The translations under genes and the position numbers were made by a program. Positions 10,352 to 21,024 of a DNA stretch of 60,000 nucleotides are shown in pieces. Under the pieces are notes generated by a model. That model did not search any database, was not told the DNA's origin, and saw only the letters and a program-made list of their open reading frames with translations. Position 1 is the stretch's first letter. Every line of letters starts with the position of its first letter. Source of the stretch: Bolinopsis microptera. Lineage: Eukaryota > Ctenophora > Tentaculata > Lobata > Bolinopsidae. The stretch spans positions 17,145,401-17,205,400 of the forward strand of contig NC_087082.1 in NCBI RefSeq assembly GCF_026151205.1, read 5' to 3'.

Positions 10352-11176
10352 TAGAGCCGTGAGCCGGCTAGCCGACGGCAATCGGCTGGCTAAGAGAAAA
10401 AATCGGCTGGCTAGCCGGCTAAGCCGGCTAAAACTGGGAATGGGATTACCAGATCCTAATATCAGATATTGTACCAAAAATTTTTATTTTGCTAATATTA
10501 CTATTTTGTATTAAAATTGATTGGCTTATACTTTATGTTTCTTTATACTTTATGTCGATTTTAAGGGCAAAACTTGAAATGGAAGGTAACAAGTGATACA
10601 ATTTCATAACTTCAATAATAATAAGTTAGTCAATAATAAGTTAGGAAATTCTCACTGGTCAGAGTCAATCTCTAATTTACTTATAAAACTTAACAAAAGA
10701 TCTCTGTTACGATTAATAAGCATAATTGTCTGATGAGATCTTTGATCTCCTCTTGTTTACAGTCAGCCCTGCTGCTGACCATGTTCTTTCCACATCAGCA
10801 GCGGATGCAGGAACCGAAAATATAGCGCGCTAATTTTGAAAGAAGGGGCAATGTATCACTTATCACTACGACATTTCCAAAATCTAAGAGTGTCCATCTT
10901 GGACAGAAAGTTTTTAGGGCACTGCAAGGCCTCATATACTTTAATTTCGTCTTTAAGACGATCCGTCTGACGGTTCTGAAATTTATGAAATTTATCTCTA
11001 AAGTCGATCATGGTATAATTTGTTACATGCCGTCTAGATTCCCGGCCTGAAGTAGAGATAAGTGATAACTGCTGAAAATGTGTTAGCCGATCGGCTAGCC
11101 GATGGCGATCGGCTGGCTAAGCTGGCAATTTCAATCGGCTGGCTAAGCCGGCTTAGCCGGCTAGCTCACGCCTCTA
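10352..11176 (-). mobile_element. hAT-superfamily DNA transposon remnant, 825 bp
   Basis: Flanked by a perfect 8-base target duplication TCCCATAG (10344-10351 and 11177-11184). Ends are inverted: TAGAGCCGTGAGC at left and, reversed, TAGAGGCGTGAGC at right, fitting the hAT TIR pattern. Just inside both ends lie GC-rich runs of CGGCTAGCC/CGGCTGGCTAAG (10363-10430, 11090-11165), able to form strong hairpins and resembling hAT subterminal transposase sites. A minus-strand fragment of the transposase dimerisation domain remains (see 10713-10829). Confidence 0.92.
10713..10829 (-). pseudogene. hAT transposase C-terminal (dimerisation domain) fragment
   Basis: Minus-strand frame reading FSVPASAADVERTWSAAG then LTVNKRRSKISSDN and a stop at 10713. 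This is the conserved hAT C-terminal dimerisation block (family pattern P-x-S-S/A-x-x-V-E-R-x-F/W-S-x-A-G). A stop occurs four codons upstream and nothing else of the transposase is left, so the element is non-autonomous. Confidence 0.88.
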
Positions 11177-11379
11177 TCCCATAGATATCATAATTTACAA
11201 TACTCACCTATTTCTCCGTCTTTCCTCCTTCCATTCAAACCTTTATTTTAGATCCTCATTTCCATTCCATACGAATGAGTACAAGTAAAACACTTTAAAT
11301 ATAAAATATGAAATGTACTAAACAAATAAAAAACAAGAATGATAAGAACAGCCAGTGCGAGACACCTCGTCCTCCCGAG

Positions 11380-11628
11380 CTAATGAGGGCTGCTGTATGG
11401 CTCTGTGCTGGGCGAGGTGGGGCTGTGGAAATAGGGCGGGGGCGCCGGCTGGGTGTCCATTCTTGCCGCCAGTTGATCCGCCAAGTACTCCAATTCCACT
11501 GTTAGGTCTCTTATTCTTCTTTCTGCCCGCCTGAGGCGTTTCTTGAGTTCTTCTAACTCTTTCAGGTCGTCGGTATACGCACTGCTGATGGCAGTAACGG
11601 CCTTCATCAGGTCCCTTGATGATGACAT
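11380..11628 (-). CDS. 82-residue coiled-coil protein, copy 1
   Basis: Starts at ATG 11628 (MSSSRDLMKAV) just after a cttttctag acceptor-like site, ends at 11380. Residues about 20-50 form a charged coiled coil (LKELEELKKRLRRAERRIRDL); the tail is Pro/Ser-rich and ends SSPH. A nearly identical copy of exactly the same length lies at 41705-41953, 30 kb away on the same strand, differing in my reading by one residue (Leu/Gln). Conservation of the full frame after duplication argues for coding. No family recognised; oligomerisation is an inference from the coiled coil. Confidence 0.55.
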   Translation of the reverse strand: MSSSRDLMKAVTAISSAYTDDLKELEELKKRLRRAERRIRDLTVELEYLADQLAARMDTQPAPPPYFHSPTSPSTEPYSSPH

Positions 11629-12363
11629 GCTAGTAACTAGAAAAGTGATAGATACCATTAGTGGTTGGGCAAAGCGCTGCTTGGTTTCTGCCATATATTG
11701 ATAACAATGAAATAAAATAAATTCACGTTCTGCTCGTTCTTTTCTTTCCTTTGCTGAATCTTATGGACGCTAAAGTTTTTCCTATACGATTAATGAGATC
11801 CAAGGTGGGATCAGAATATGGAAACATAAGAAACAAATTCACCGCCTCCGTCATCGTACATGTAACTAAATAACGCTCGAAATATGAAAAATATTCTAAA
11901 CAATACAATTCATTTCATTGCACGAGTTAGTAAATTGCTAAATATACCTTTAAAATCCCAAATTATTGGATATAAAAATATCCCATCATGAATGTATGGC
12001 CTGGCTCCAAATATTTCACTGTTATATTGTCAAGCCCGAGGTCAGGGCTGTTTATGAGCGAACATAACGCAGTGTAAAGCGTCCAACATTTGTTCTGAGC
12101 GGAACAATTGTCTGCCCACAGAATTTTTTCCCGGCTTTTACCAATTCTCCCTTCAGCAAAATACCTTATGGTGGATCAGAATATGGAAACATAAGAAAGG
12201 ATTTAAATATTATTTTATTATAACTGTAGAATTTCAAATTAATTCAAATGATTTCTATTGCATAGTAAATTAAAGTAGTACGCTGTACACCTTTACTACA
12301 TATTGTGATAGATAGTGACATGTGAAGGGAGATGGTCATGTGATTTCTGACTTGATGCTCTAA

Positions 12364-12912
12364 CCTATTACCTATTACCTATTACCTATTACATATATTA
12401 CCTATTACCTATTACCTATTACCTATTACATATTACCTATTACCTATTACCTATTACCTATTACCTATTACCTATTACCTATTACCTATTAACTATTACC
12501 TATTACCTATTACCTATTACCTATTACCTATTACCTATTACCTATTACCTATTGCCTATTGCCTATTAACCTATAACCTATAACCTATTAACCTATGGCA
12601 TATTACCTATTACCTATTACCTATTACCTATTCCTCTAACCTATTACCTTTTACCTATTACCTATTACCTATTACCTATTACCTATTACCTATTACCTAT
12701 TACCTATTACCTATTACCTATTACCTATTACCTATTACCTATTACCTATTAACCTATTACCTATAACCTATAACCTATGGCCTATTACCTATTACCTATT
12801 ACCTATTACCTATTCCTCTAACTTATTACCTTTTACCTATTACCTATTACCTATTACATATTACTTACTACCTGTTACTTACTACCTCTAACCTATTACC
12901 CCTAACCTCTAA
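12364..12912. repeat. Heptamer satellite (TTACCTA)n
   Basis: About 550 bases of a 7-base unit TTACCTA with sporadic variants (TTGCCTA, TAACCTA, TTACATA) and an internal larger duplication: the run around 12580-12640 resembles 12760-12830. It is not the animal telomere hexamer. Confidence 0.95.
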
Positions 12913-14499
12913 CCTTATTTCACATATATACATTTGAATAACAATATTTTTTTGTTGACAAAATGTGATATTTTTCATCATTTTTGAAGGCCAAAATTAC
13001 GTTTGCATGGTACAAAAGTGCGGATTCAACTGATATACCGCCTACCGGTGAGTGGTGACTCTCTTCTTTTTATACAATCATTAATGAGGATTATCTTTAG
13101 TTCAACTAAATAATTGTAAATCTATAAAATAAATAACTACATAATTTTTAATTACTGTCAGACTGATGGAATAGTGAAATATAATTGTAATAATAGATAG
13201 TAATAGTTTTTTTTCATCCTAAAAATGGTGGAATATGGGTGAAACTCAAACTTATCAACAGCAGGCTCCCTTTATTTTCTGATTATCCCATAATAACAAA
13301 TCGCAAACACAAATATGAACGAATTATTTCTGGTCAATACTATTGTTGATTGACGCTGCATTAGCGTCTGCATTAACGTGCATGACAGCGTATCAATCAG
13401 GTTATCGAGGAATGTTGTTGAATTTTTAGATCGTTCCCTTTTGAGGATCTTAATAATGTCCACAACTGAAGTAGTTTCATCAATATAAATTGTCATATAC
13501 TCAATTTCACTTCATTTGTAAATTCTCATTAGTTCGTATTATTTCAGAGTTTCAGATCGATTGAATTCGCATTGCAAAGATAAACAGTTATATTTGTATA
13601 AAATGATAAATGTTTCTATACATAACAATAGTCTCCTCAATGTCACTGTTAACAAACATCTATAATCTTCTCCTTAATATCACCGTTAACCATTGACCCA
13701 GATGATACTATGATGATCTTTAGCGAATATATTTATCAGAAACATTGATGCTGACATGTGGGTAACAGATCTTTCTATTCAGTTCCACAGGTCACATCAC
13801 TAATGAGAGTCTTGAGCCAATATCAATATCATGGTAAACAAATCCACACGTCATAAGTAGAGAGCCAATATCAACATCATGTGCCATCCCTCCCTAGTCC
13901 CTATAGGGAAAAATACATCTTATCAATACATCTTATAAAATCAATATATGAAATGATAAATCATCACTCATCAGATCAAAATCAAAATCAAATTAGATAG
14001 AAATCATATCAACATAAATGTCTACTCACATCTTTACTTTTTCGCATAAGCAATCTTTCGGAATCTTTGGGATATCCGCTTCTACAGCTGTTTACCAACT
14101 AGTTTACTACTGTGCATAGGTGTCTTGATGCCAGATATCCAGCCTGAAAAGAACTGAATTGGTGTATCTAATTCCAGAAACCACGAATCTCCTTGGCCCT
14201 AAGTAAATTTGCTGCCCGAGATAATTTTTTACTTACGGAAATTTCCTATGATATCTTCTAGCTTTGCATGGCCGTCACCTCTTGCTACATTTTGAAGCAC
14301 ATTTTCTCAAGACTCGCTTTAATAATTAATTTTGATTGTACATATTGCTCTGTATTTATCCTTGGATCGATCTGGAAATTAAAAATATAAATTTTGTATT
14401 TCATTAATTAAGTTAATTTTATGATTTACGTCTAAAGAAAATCAGCCATCTAATATGATGCCCTACATTTGAAAGCTTAAGAATACATTATATACTATA
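12913..14499. other. AT-rich intronic stretch without a recognised gene
   Basis: Short minus-strand open frames (for example 13272-13496) lack coding character. 13790-13880 contains a short diverged duplication (GAGCCAATATCAA). Nothing else identified. Confidence 0.5.
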
Positions 14500-15045
14500 T
14501 TATATAATATGTTGTATCCATCTGGATGATACTGATCGTACTTGAGCGGTTTGACTCATTTGAGGCATCCTCATGAGACGCACCGTTAACTGTATCAATT
14601 GTTCCATTTTTATTTCTTTCAGGACATTTGGTAGTGGCCTCCAATTCCTGGGATCTGACAGTTCTTTTGACATGTCCAAGATCGGGCCACAGAATGCCTT
14701 CAGGTTGTATCGTTGCTTCTCCAGTATCTTGTTCTCGTTGTTCGCTGTTCGTTTTCCGTTTCTCCGTTCCAGGGCCCCGAAGAGCAAGTTTTGCAGATTC
14801 AGGACCCTGTCCCGGATCAAAACGAACTCCCCCGGCTCTTTATCTGTCTTTCGTTTGTTCAACTCACAGAATATTTCACAGGCAACGTTGTTAACGTATT
14901 TGTACAGCTCCGGGTCCAAAATAACAGGACCCGGGAGCCTCACGAACTCTGTGATTTTTGCTGGTCCGACAGTTGCTGGTCTGACAGTGTACTGCTGACT
15001 TACTTCTTTCACTTTTTTGATTTTTCTATAGTTCGTCCTCTTCAT
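14500..15045 (-). CDS. 181-residue basic protein of unknown family
   Basis: Uninterrupted frame from ATG 15045 (MKRTNYRKIKKVKEV). The N-terminus is Lys/Arg-rich; the middle is well-mixed (FVRLPGPVILDPELYKYV, VACEIFCELNKRK, VLNLQNLLFGALERRNGK); the C-terminal third is helical (LKEIKMEQLIQLTVRLMRM). GC content is higher than the flanks, as expected of coding sequence. It ends right beside the TIR element whose left target duplication is at 15211. No recognised domain; style resembles the other antisense ORFs in this intron. Confidence 0.5.
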   Translation of the reverse strand: MKRTNYRKIKKVKEVSQQYTVRPATVGPAKITEFVRLPGPVILDPELYKYVNNVACEIFCELNKRKTDKEPGEFVLIRDRVLNLQNLLFGALERRNGKRTANNENKILEKQRYNLKAFCGPILDMSKELSDPRNWRPLPNVLKEIKMEQLIQLTVRLMRMPQMSQTAQVRSVSSRWIQHII

Positions 15046-15218
15046 TTTCCTAACTTTATCTTCTTTTCCCCTGCTTCTACCGAAACTTTTTTCACTCGTT
15101 CACTTTCTTCGTCCTTTTTTTCTATTGTTTGTCTTCTTCCTCTTCCTTGTTTTATCTTTATCCCCCCTTCCAACTCTCTTGCTCTCCCTCGTCCTCGTCC
15201 CATAGCTTTATTAGAATT

Positions 15219-16534
15219 GGTCATACATCAGTGTACCGACGGCAGTACGGCGGCAGTACGGCGGCAGTACGGCGGCAGCACGGCGGCAGTACGGCGGCAG
15301 TACGGCGGCAGTACGGCGGCAGTACGGCGGCAGTGCCACGGCAGTGCCACGGCAGTGCTACGGCAGTATAGTGACAAAACTTATATCAGAATTTTGATCC
15401 AATTATTCCATGATTTTGATGATTAGTTCACATTGATTTGCGAATTAAAAACATATTTCGAGAAATCAATAAGTTGTGAATAAGTTCATACAATATCATA
15501 ACTTTAAATCAGTAACTGTCACCCTGGAGCAATAAAATATTAAAATAATTCAGATTCATTGCAGGTACTTCTGGTATCTTTTGTTTTTCTCTGATGTGAT
15601 ACCCATGTAACTCACAGCGTCATCTAGAGAAGCTCCTGCGTTAACCATGTTGTCGATCTTTTTGAGGAACACTGGCTACCCCAACACGAAAGAGATCTCG
15701 TCCCCTCTCTCCTAGTCCTACCAACGATCCTACTATCCTTCCTGGTGCCACTCAAGCTGTTATACCTTCTAGACGAGGAGGAACTACTCCACCAGATACT
15801 GATAATGCTCGCCTAGTAAGACCTGTGGTTACACCTACCCGACCCTCTTCCAGTTCCTCACCACCACCTAGTAGACGCCGTCTGAACACTGATGAAACCT
15901 ACTCCCGCTCCTCTGTAGCTGGCGAAGCCTTATCCTCCTACAACAGAGTGCACAGAGACTTTGCCAACCGTCCTGATACCTCCATCAGCCTCTCAAAGTT
16001 CCTGAAACAGAAACGAATCTCTGAAAGATCCTTCTACCGCAAGAAGAAGATAGCAGAGCTGATTATCCTTGATAGACCACGATTCGCCAGTCTCATCAAA
16101 CAGAATCTCAAGGAGGAGCGGACTGACAGGATCAACCAGCAGATTCTCTCTGACCGATGTGGGGCTATCCTCAAGCAGAGTAAATTATTTTATTGCTCCA
16201 GGGTGACAGTTACTGATTTATAATGATATTGTATGAACTTATTTACAACTAATATTGATTTATCCAAATATGTTTTTAATTGACAAATCATCAAAATCGT
16301 CTCTTAAATTGACAAATCAATGTGAACTAATCATCAAACTCATGAAATAATTGGATCAAAAGTCTGATATAAGTGTTGTCACTATACTGCCGTGGCACTG
16401 CCGCCGTAATGCCGCCGTACTGCCGCCGTACTGCCGCCGTACTGACGCCGTGCTGCCGCCGTACTGCCGCCGTACTGCCGCCGTGCTGCCGCCGTACTGC
16501 CGCCGTACTGCCGTCGGTACACTGATGTATGACC
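15219..16534. mobile_element. Long-TIR transposon with 11-bp subterminal repeats, 1316 bp
   Basis: Perfect 8-base target duplication TTAGAATT (15211-15218 and 16535-16542). Inverted arms of about 322 bases (15219-15540) and 349 bases (16186-16534) begin GGTCATACATCAGTGTACC. Each arm carries about 8-12 copies of an 11-base unit CAGTACGGCGG near its outer end, then matching AT-rich sequence to CACCCTGGAGCAATAAAAT. The right arm has about 27 extra bases. Between the arms is a 645-base core with an ORF. Long TIRs, G-rich ends and 8-base duplications fit a Mutator-like or Foldback-type element, but there is no transposase, so the class is undecided. Confidence 0.92.
15665..16178 (+). CDS. Core ORF of the long-TIR element (basic, possible DNA-binding protein fragment)
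   Basis: Open from after a TGA at about 15662 to a gtaaat donor-like site at 16179 (the frame itself runs to 16223). The N-terminal half is Pro/Ser/Thr-rich and basic; the C-terminal half is helical and basic: SLSKFLKQKRISERSFYRKK then IAELIILDRPRFASLI. The latter looks like a helix-turn-helix-style segment (inference). It lacks an obvious ATG start, so it may be an internal exon captured by the element. I do not recognise a transposase catalytic motif. Confidence 0.5.
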
Positions 16535-16586
16535 TTAGAATTGTTTATCCTAATTTGTATCCCTAGGTTATGGATTACACATAACA

Positions 16587-17079
16587 AATGAATCGTCCAT
16601 TACTGAAGGTGCAGTCAGCTCGTCTCAGTCTTCCTTGAGTATGATTATTGATTCTGTGTCACTCATTTTTTATTTAGATATCTAAATGGATTGATGTTGT
16701 TTTAGATTCCATATTTCAATTATTCCATATTTCATTTGTTTGGAAATAATACACGTAATTTTTATCAAAAATGGATCCGAAAAATCAAAGGGAAAACTTT
16801 GAGTTTAAACTGATTAAAACGAACAACGATATAATGAAGAAAAGAAAAATGAAGATCACAACTAAGAGCAATCTTATCTACTTAAATAAAACTTAAAAGA
16901 CGAAAACGGCAATAATATAACTTTGAATTAAGAAAATGTCAAATATTTACTTGAAATTAAAGCAATGAAGGACAACGTTTTCCGTGCAGGGTTTTCCCGA
17001 AGACTAGTCCTGCACGGAGGAGAAAGAATAAAATATATATGTGCGAATATGTGCAAAAGGATACGTTTGAGTGTTGAAA
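16587..17079. other. AT-rich intronic stretch, no gene recognised
   Basis: A short inverted repeat CCGTGCAGG / CCTGCACGG at about 16982-17018 could form a small hairpin. No supported gene. Confidence 0.4.
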
Positions 17080-17790
17080 AACACTGTTTCGTGGAGCGTG
17101 CTTACCACCAGTGGTCAAGGACGACCAGATTCGCGTCCTCCTGGTGATCGCTTGAGCGGGCGCTGGCGTCGTCCTCTGCGTCGCCGGCGTCCGCGCTGTT
17201 GTCCGGGCGTTCTTGCTCGGTCTGGGTGGCTATTTCCACCCTGTCCAGACTCATTAGAGGTATCTTCTGGTGTAGTTCTATGAGCGCTCTTAACGGTTCC
17301 CGGCCATAAATTACCGCGCGTGCGGCTCTGATTGCGACTGTCTGAATGTAACTTGACCACATGTCTGTGGCCAGCGTTCTGCGTTCCCGTTGACCGAAAG
17401 TCTCGTTGAGTACTGCCTTCGTGGCAGCTAAGATTGACTCATGGAACTCCCTGGGCGGTTTACTGCCGTGAAACAGTAGGGGCATGACGTGCTTGCAGAG
17501 AGCTGTCGCGAGCTGTGGTCCCTGCTCCTCGTCGTCGAGCATTATATCCGGCGTCTTTGTCGTGGTTCTCCTGGCGAGCTGTCGCTATTTCCATCCTGTC
17601 CAGACTCATTAGAGGTATCTTCTGGACGATCGTCAGTAGCGCCCTCATTGGTTCCCGGCGTTTCTTCGGGTCTGTATGTGCATAATATACAAAAGGGTTC
17701 AATCTTAGTGTTTATAAACACTTTTTCGTGGCTTACCACCATGCGTCGAGTACGACCAGGTCTTCGTCTTCCTGGTGACCGCTATCGTCG
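17080..17790. repeat. Partial duplication inside the exon copy
   Basis: 17243-17271 and 17597-17625 share a 29-base identity (CAGACTCATTAGAGGTATCT core). 17083-17160 and 17718-17783 share the donor region (TTACCACCA, GACGACCAG-type words). The second copy is a fragment. Confidence 0.7.
17104..17570 (-). CDS. Exon paralogous to 30149-30390 (unknown family)
   Basis: Minus frame with LARRTTTKTPDIMLDDEEQ, then HVMPLLFHGSKPPREFHESI, TLATDMWSSYIQTVAIRAAR and an acidic tail, ending at a GTAAGC donor near 17104. The first half is clearly homologous to the 30149-30406 exon (RTTTRTPDVLLDDDEQG, HVLPLLLLGGKPPRELHES). A stop lies just upstream at about 17575, where a partial tandem duplication (17080-17320 versus 17555-17790) begins, so this copy is probably a 5'-truncated fragment. 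Function unknown. Confidence 0.5.
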
Positions 17791-17810
17791 CTTTGGCGAG
17801 TTGTGGCAGG

Positions 17811-18079
17811 GTCATAACAAACCTTCTCTGCACCTTTATTGTATCAAATAAGAACCGAAGCTGAGAGGTTGATCATGTCTGATGAATAGTGTAATTATTG
17901 TGTTATAATTACTGAATCTTGCAGTGTCCTGAGAACGGTACATGTTATTGTTTATCTTTTTCGTATGTATTCAAGACCGTGGTATTATTGAAATTAATCA
18001 AGTATAATATAATCATTATAAAATCGTACAATTGCCATGGTGATGAAAACAACGAACTTTCTTCTGCTGCGTTTTCTTG
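17811..18079. repeat. R1 dispersed repeat, copy a
   Basis: About 270 bases beginning GTCATAACAAACCTTCTCTG and ending GAAAACAACGAACTTTCTTC. Other copies at 29386-29604 (partial), 29850-30123 and 31196-31470. All in the same orientation; on the minus strand it joins the end of one exon (KKRSRRKFVVF-type) to the start of another. Confidence 0.85.
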
Positions 18080-18640
18080 CCTCTATGTTCTTCAATGCCT
18101 TCTCTTGTAATAGGATCGCCCTGATTGGCAGGGGCTGAGCCGGTCTATCAATCTTGTATGCTTCTGCTAACAGTTTTCTTCTGTTTGCTCTTGGTTTTTC
18201 CCATGCTTGACTACTCTCATTCCAATTTTTCTTCTCTGTCATGTCCGTGGCCTTGGAGTCCCACGTGCTCCACTCTTTCTCAAATGTGTTCATGGTGCTT
18301 CATGGCGATGAAAACAACGAACTTTCTTTTGTTGCGTTTTCTTACGAGCTTTTGATTGCTCTTTTGTGTCATTCTGTAAGGTATCATCCACATTCGCTTT
18401 AGCCTTCTTTACAGCATCGGTTTCATACCATATTCGCTCATTTATCTTCTTAGTAGATCCGGTCAACCAGAGATCAAAGTTCTGTCTTTTGATTGATATT
18501 TTGGATCATACTTCCTTTTCTTCTAATTTTATTTTTCTGTTCTTCACCTCTGTTAGTTATGCTGCTTCTTGGCGATTTTGTTCTACTTGTTGTATTGTTA
18601 GGATTGACTCAATAATCAGTATAAGAGAAGCGTGCTAAAG
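17994..18640 (-). pseudogene. Diverged copy of the 31445-31920 minus-strand gene segment
   Basis: 18300-18640 matches 31445-31920 but lacks about 170 bases of its middle, which breaks the frame. 17994-18293 reads a frame ending KRSRRKFVVFITMAIVRF. I take it as a decayed copy. Confidence 0.5.
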
Positions 18641-19484
18641 GAGATAAAGCAAGGGTTAATAATATCAATATCATCAATATTATTATATAAATAATATTAT
18701 TATATTATATTAATATTATAGTAGAGATACTACTATAAATACTACCTAACAGTATCGCTAGATAATAAAATAATAGTTCTGCTGCTTTTATGCTGATCGG
18801 TTCTATTTATTTGTTGTTCTATGTATTTGTCGTGTCGCTTATAAATTGATACTCACGATTCTAATTTCTTTCTCTTCTCTTCCCCCGTTCTCTCCTCCAT
18901 TAAGTCTTTACTATCATCATATAGGATAAGATAGGATTTAATAGAATAAGCAATATATAAAATATATAATATTAAAAAGAGAAATAACATTACTTTTAAC
19001 TTGTAAATACTTACATGTACTCTTTTTCCTCTTTGAGGTTTTCACTTCAACTTTCATTATCTCCGGCTTGATTATATATGTCGTCATTTTGTAATTGGCT
19101 GATCGCAATTTGTGGGTGATTGATTAAACCAACTATAACTAATAATAATAAATAAAATTCAAAAACAAATAAAACGGTTTTTCATTTTTCTGAACTCTCT
19201 TTGAAGTTTTAACCGTAACTAAGGTTTTTTTTTACAAATGTCTCAGACCCATAGCTAGATCTGTGAATTTTAGGCAGACCCACTCGACAGCGGCCAAATT
19301 TTGCGCATTATGAGCCCCAAGCCCGATACCCACTTTGCCTCCCAATTATATTATCATCTCGTAACTTCATAATGAAGGTTCCGTTATTCATTTAAAGATT
19401 AAGTTTTTTCGATTCTGGGCACGTAGCCCGACACGACACGTAGCCGGGGCGAAGCTCCTTTGGTTGGCTAGGGAGGGGGGAAGG

Positions 19485-20830
19485 CGCAGCCCCCAGAAAA
19501 TTTTTCAGAAATTATGTGTTTTAGACGACATTTGGCATTAAAGAAATTTGTAGGACAGTAATAATCAGACATTACAATAATACAAAATTGGGGGGCTAGG
19601 GGGCGCAGCCCTGGCCTTCGGAAAATTTTTGAGAAATAGGGTGTTCCAGACGACATTTGTAGGACAGCAATAATCAGACATTACAATAATACAAGGTTGG
19701 TGGGCTGGGGGTGCAGCCCCCGGAAAATTTTTGAGAAATAGGGTGATTCAGACGACATTTGGCATTAAAGAAATTTGTAGGACAGCAATAATCATACATC
19801 AGAATAATATAAAGTTCTAAAGTTGGTGGGCTAGGGGAGCGAACCCCCAGGAAAATTTTTGAGAATTAGGGTGATTAAAACGGCATTTGGCATTAAAGAA
19901 ATTTGGGGACAGTAATAATCAAACATCACAATAATATAAAGTTGGGGGGCCGGGGGGCCCAGCCCCCCATAAAATTTTTGAGAAATAATGTGTTTTAGAC
20001 GACATTTGGCATTAAAGAAATTTGTAGGACAGTAATAATCAGACATCACAATAATACAAAGTTGGGAGGCTAGGGGGGGCGCACCCCCCGGAAAATTTTT
20101 GAGAAATAGGGTGATTCAGACGATATTAGGCATTAAAGAAATTTGTAGGACAGTAATAATCAGACATCACAATAATACAAAGTTGGGAGGCTAGGGGGGC
20201 GCACCCCCCGGAAAGTTTTTGAGAAATAGGGTGATTCAGACGACATTAGGCATTAAAGAAATTAGTAGGGCAGTAATAATCAGACATCACAATAATATAA
20301 AGTTGGTTGGCTAGGGAGGGGGGGGGCGCAGCCAATCAGAAATTTTTTGAGAAATTATGTGTTTTAGACGACATTTGGCATTAAAGAAATTTGTAGGACA
20401 GTAATTATAATCAGACATCACAATAATACAAAGTTGGAGGGCTAGGCAGGCGCAGCCCTGGCCTTCGGAAAATTTTTGAGAAATAGGGTGTTCCAGACGA
20501 CATTTGTGGGACAGCAATAATCAGACATTACAATAATACAAGGTTGGTGGGCTGGGGGGGGCGCAGTAATAATCAGACATCACAATAATATAAAGTTGGG
20601 GTGCTGGGGGGGGGGGGGGCGCAGCCCCCAAGAAAATTTTTAGAAATTATTTGTTTTAGACGACATTAGGCATTAAAGAAATTTGTAGGACGGCGATAAT
20701 ACAAAGTTGGGGGTGCAGCCCCCGGAAAATTTTTGAGAAATAGGGTGTTTCAGACGACATTTGGCATTAGAAATTTGTAATTTCAGACATCACAATAATA
20801 CAAAGTTGGGGGCTAGGGGGGAACTCAGTA
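19485..20830. repeat. Satellite of about 125-bp units, 11 copies
   Basis: Eleven imperfect copies spaced about 100-165 bases. Each has a GGGGGGCGCAGCCCCC-type GC-rich palindrome, then GAAAATTTTTGAGAAATA, GACGACATTTGGCATTAAAG and GACAGTAATAATCAGACATC. Copies vary by indels, unlike the nearly perfect minisatellites elsewhere. No coding. Confidence 0.9.
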
Positions 20831-21024
20831 CTTGTCACATTGAATGGAATAAGTACATATTGTATAGTGGGATTTGGGAATAATTTACGAAATGCTAAAG
20901 TCGATTGCCTGTCGTGTCGTTTAATCAAACAGTCATAACCACAGCCCACTTACCAGGCGACCATGGGGACTAGGGGGCTTATTTGGGGTTCAATTTTATT
21001 CCGGGGGTCTTCCCCTTGGCTACG

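Noticed and set aside
12364-12912. Interstitial telomere
   Set aside because: The unit is a heptamer TTACCTA, not the TTAGGG/CCCTAA hexamer expected in animals.
14713-15426. 237-residue plus-strand ORF
   Set aside because: It is the complement of the better minus-strand ORF 14500-15045 and then runs into the 11-bp repeat array of the TIR element.
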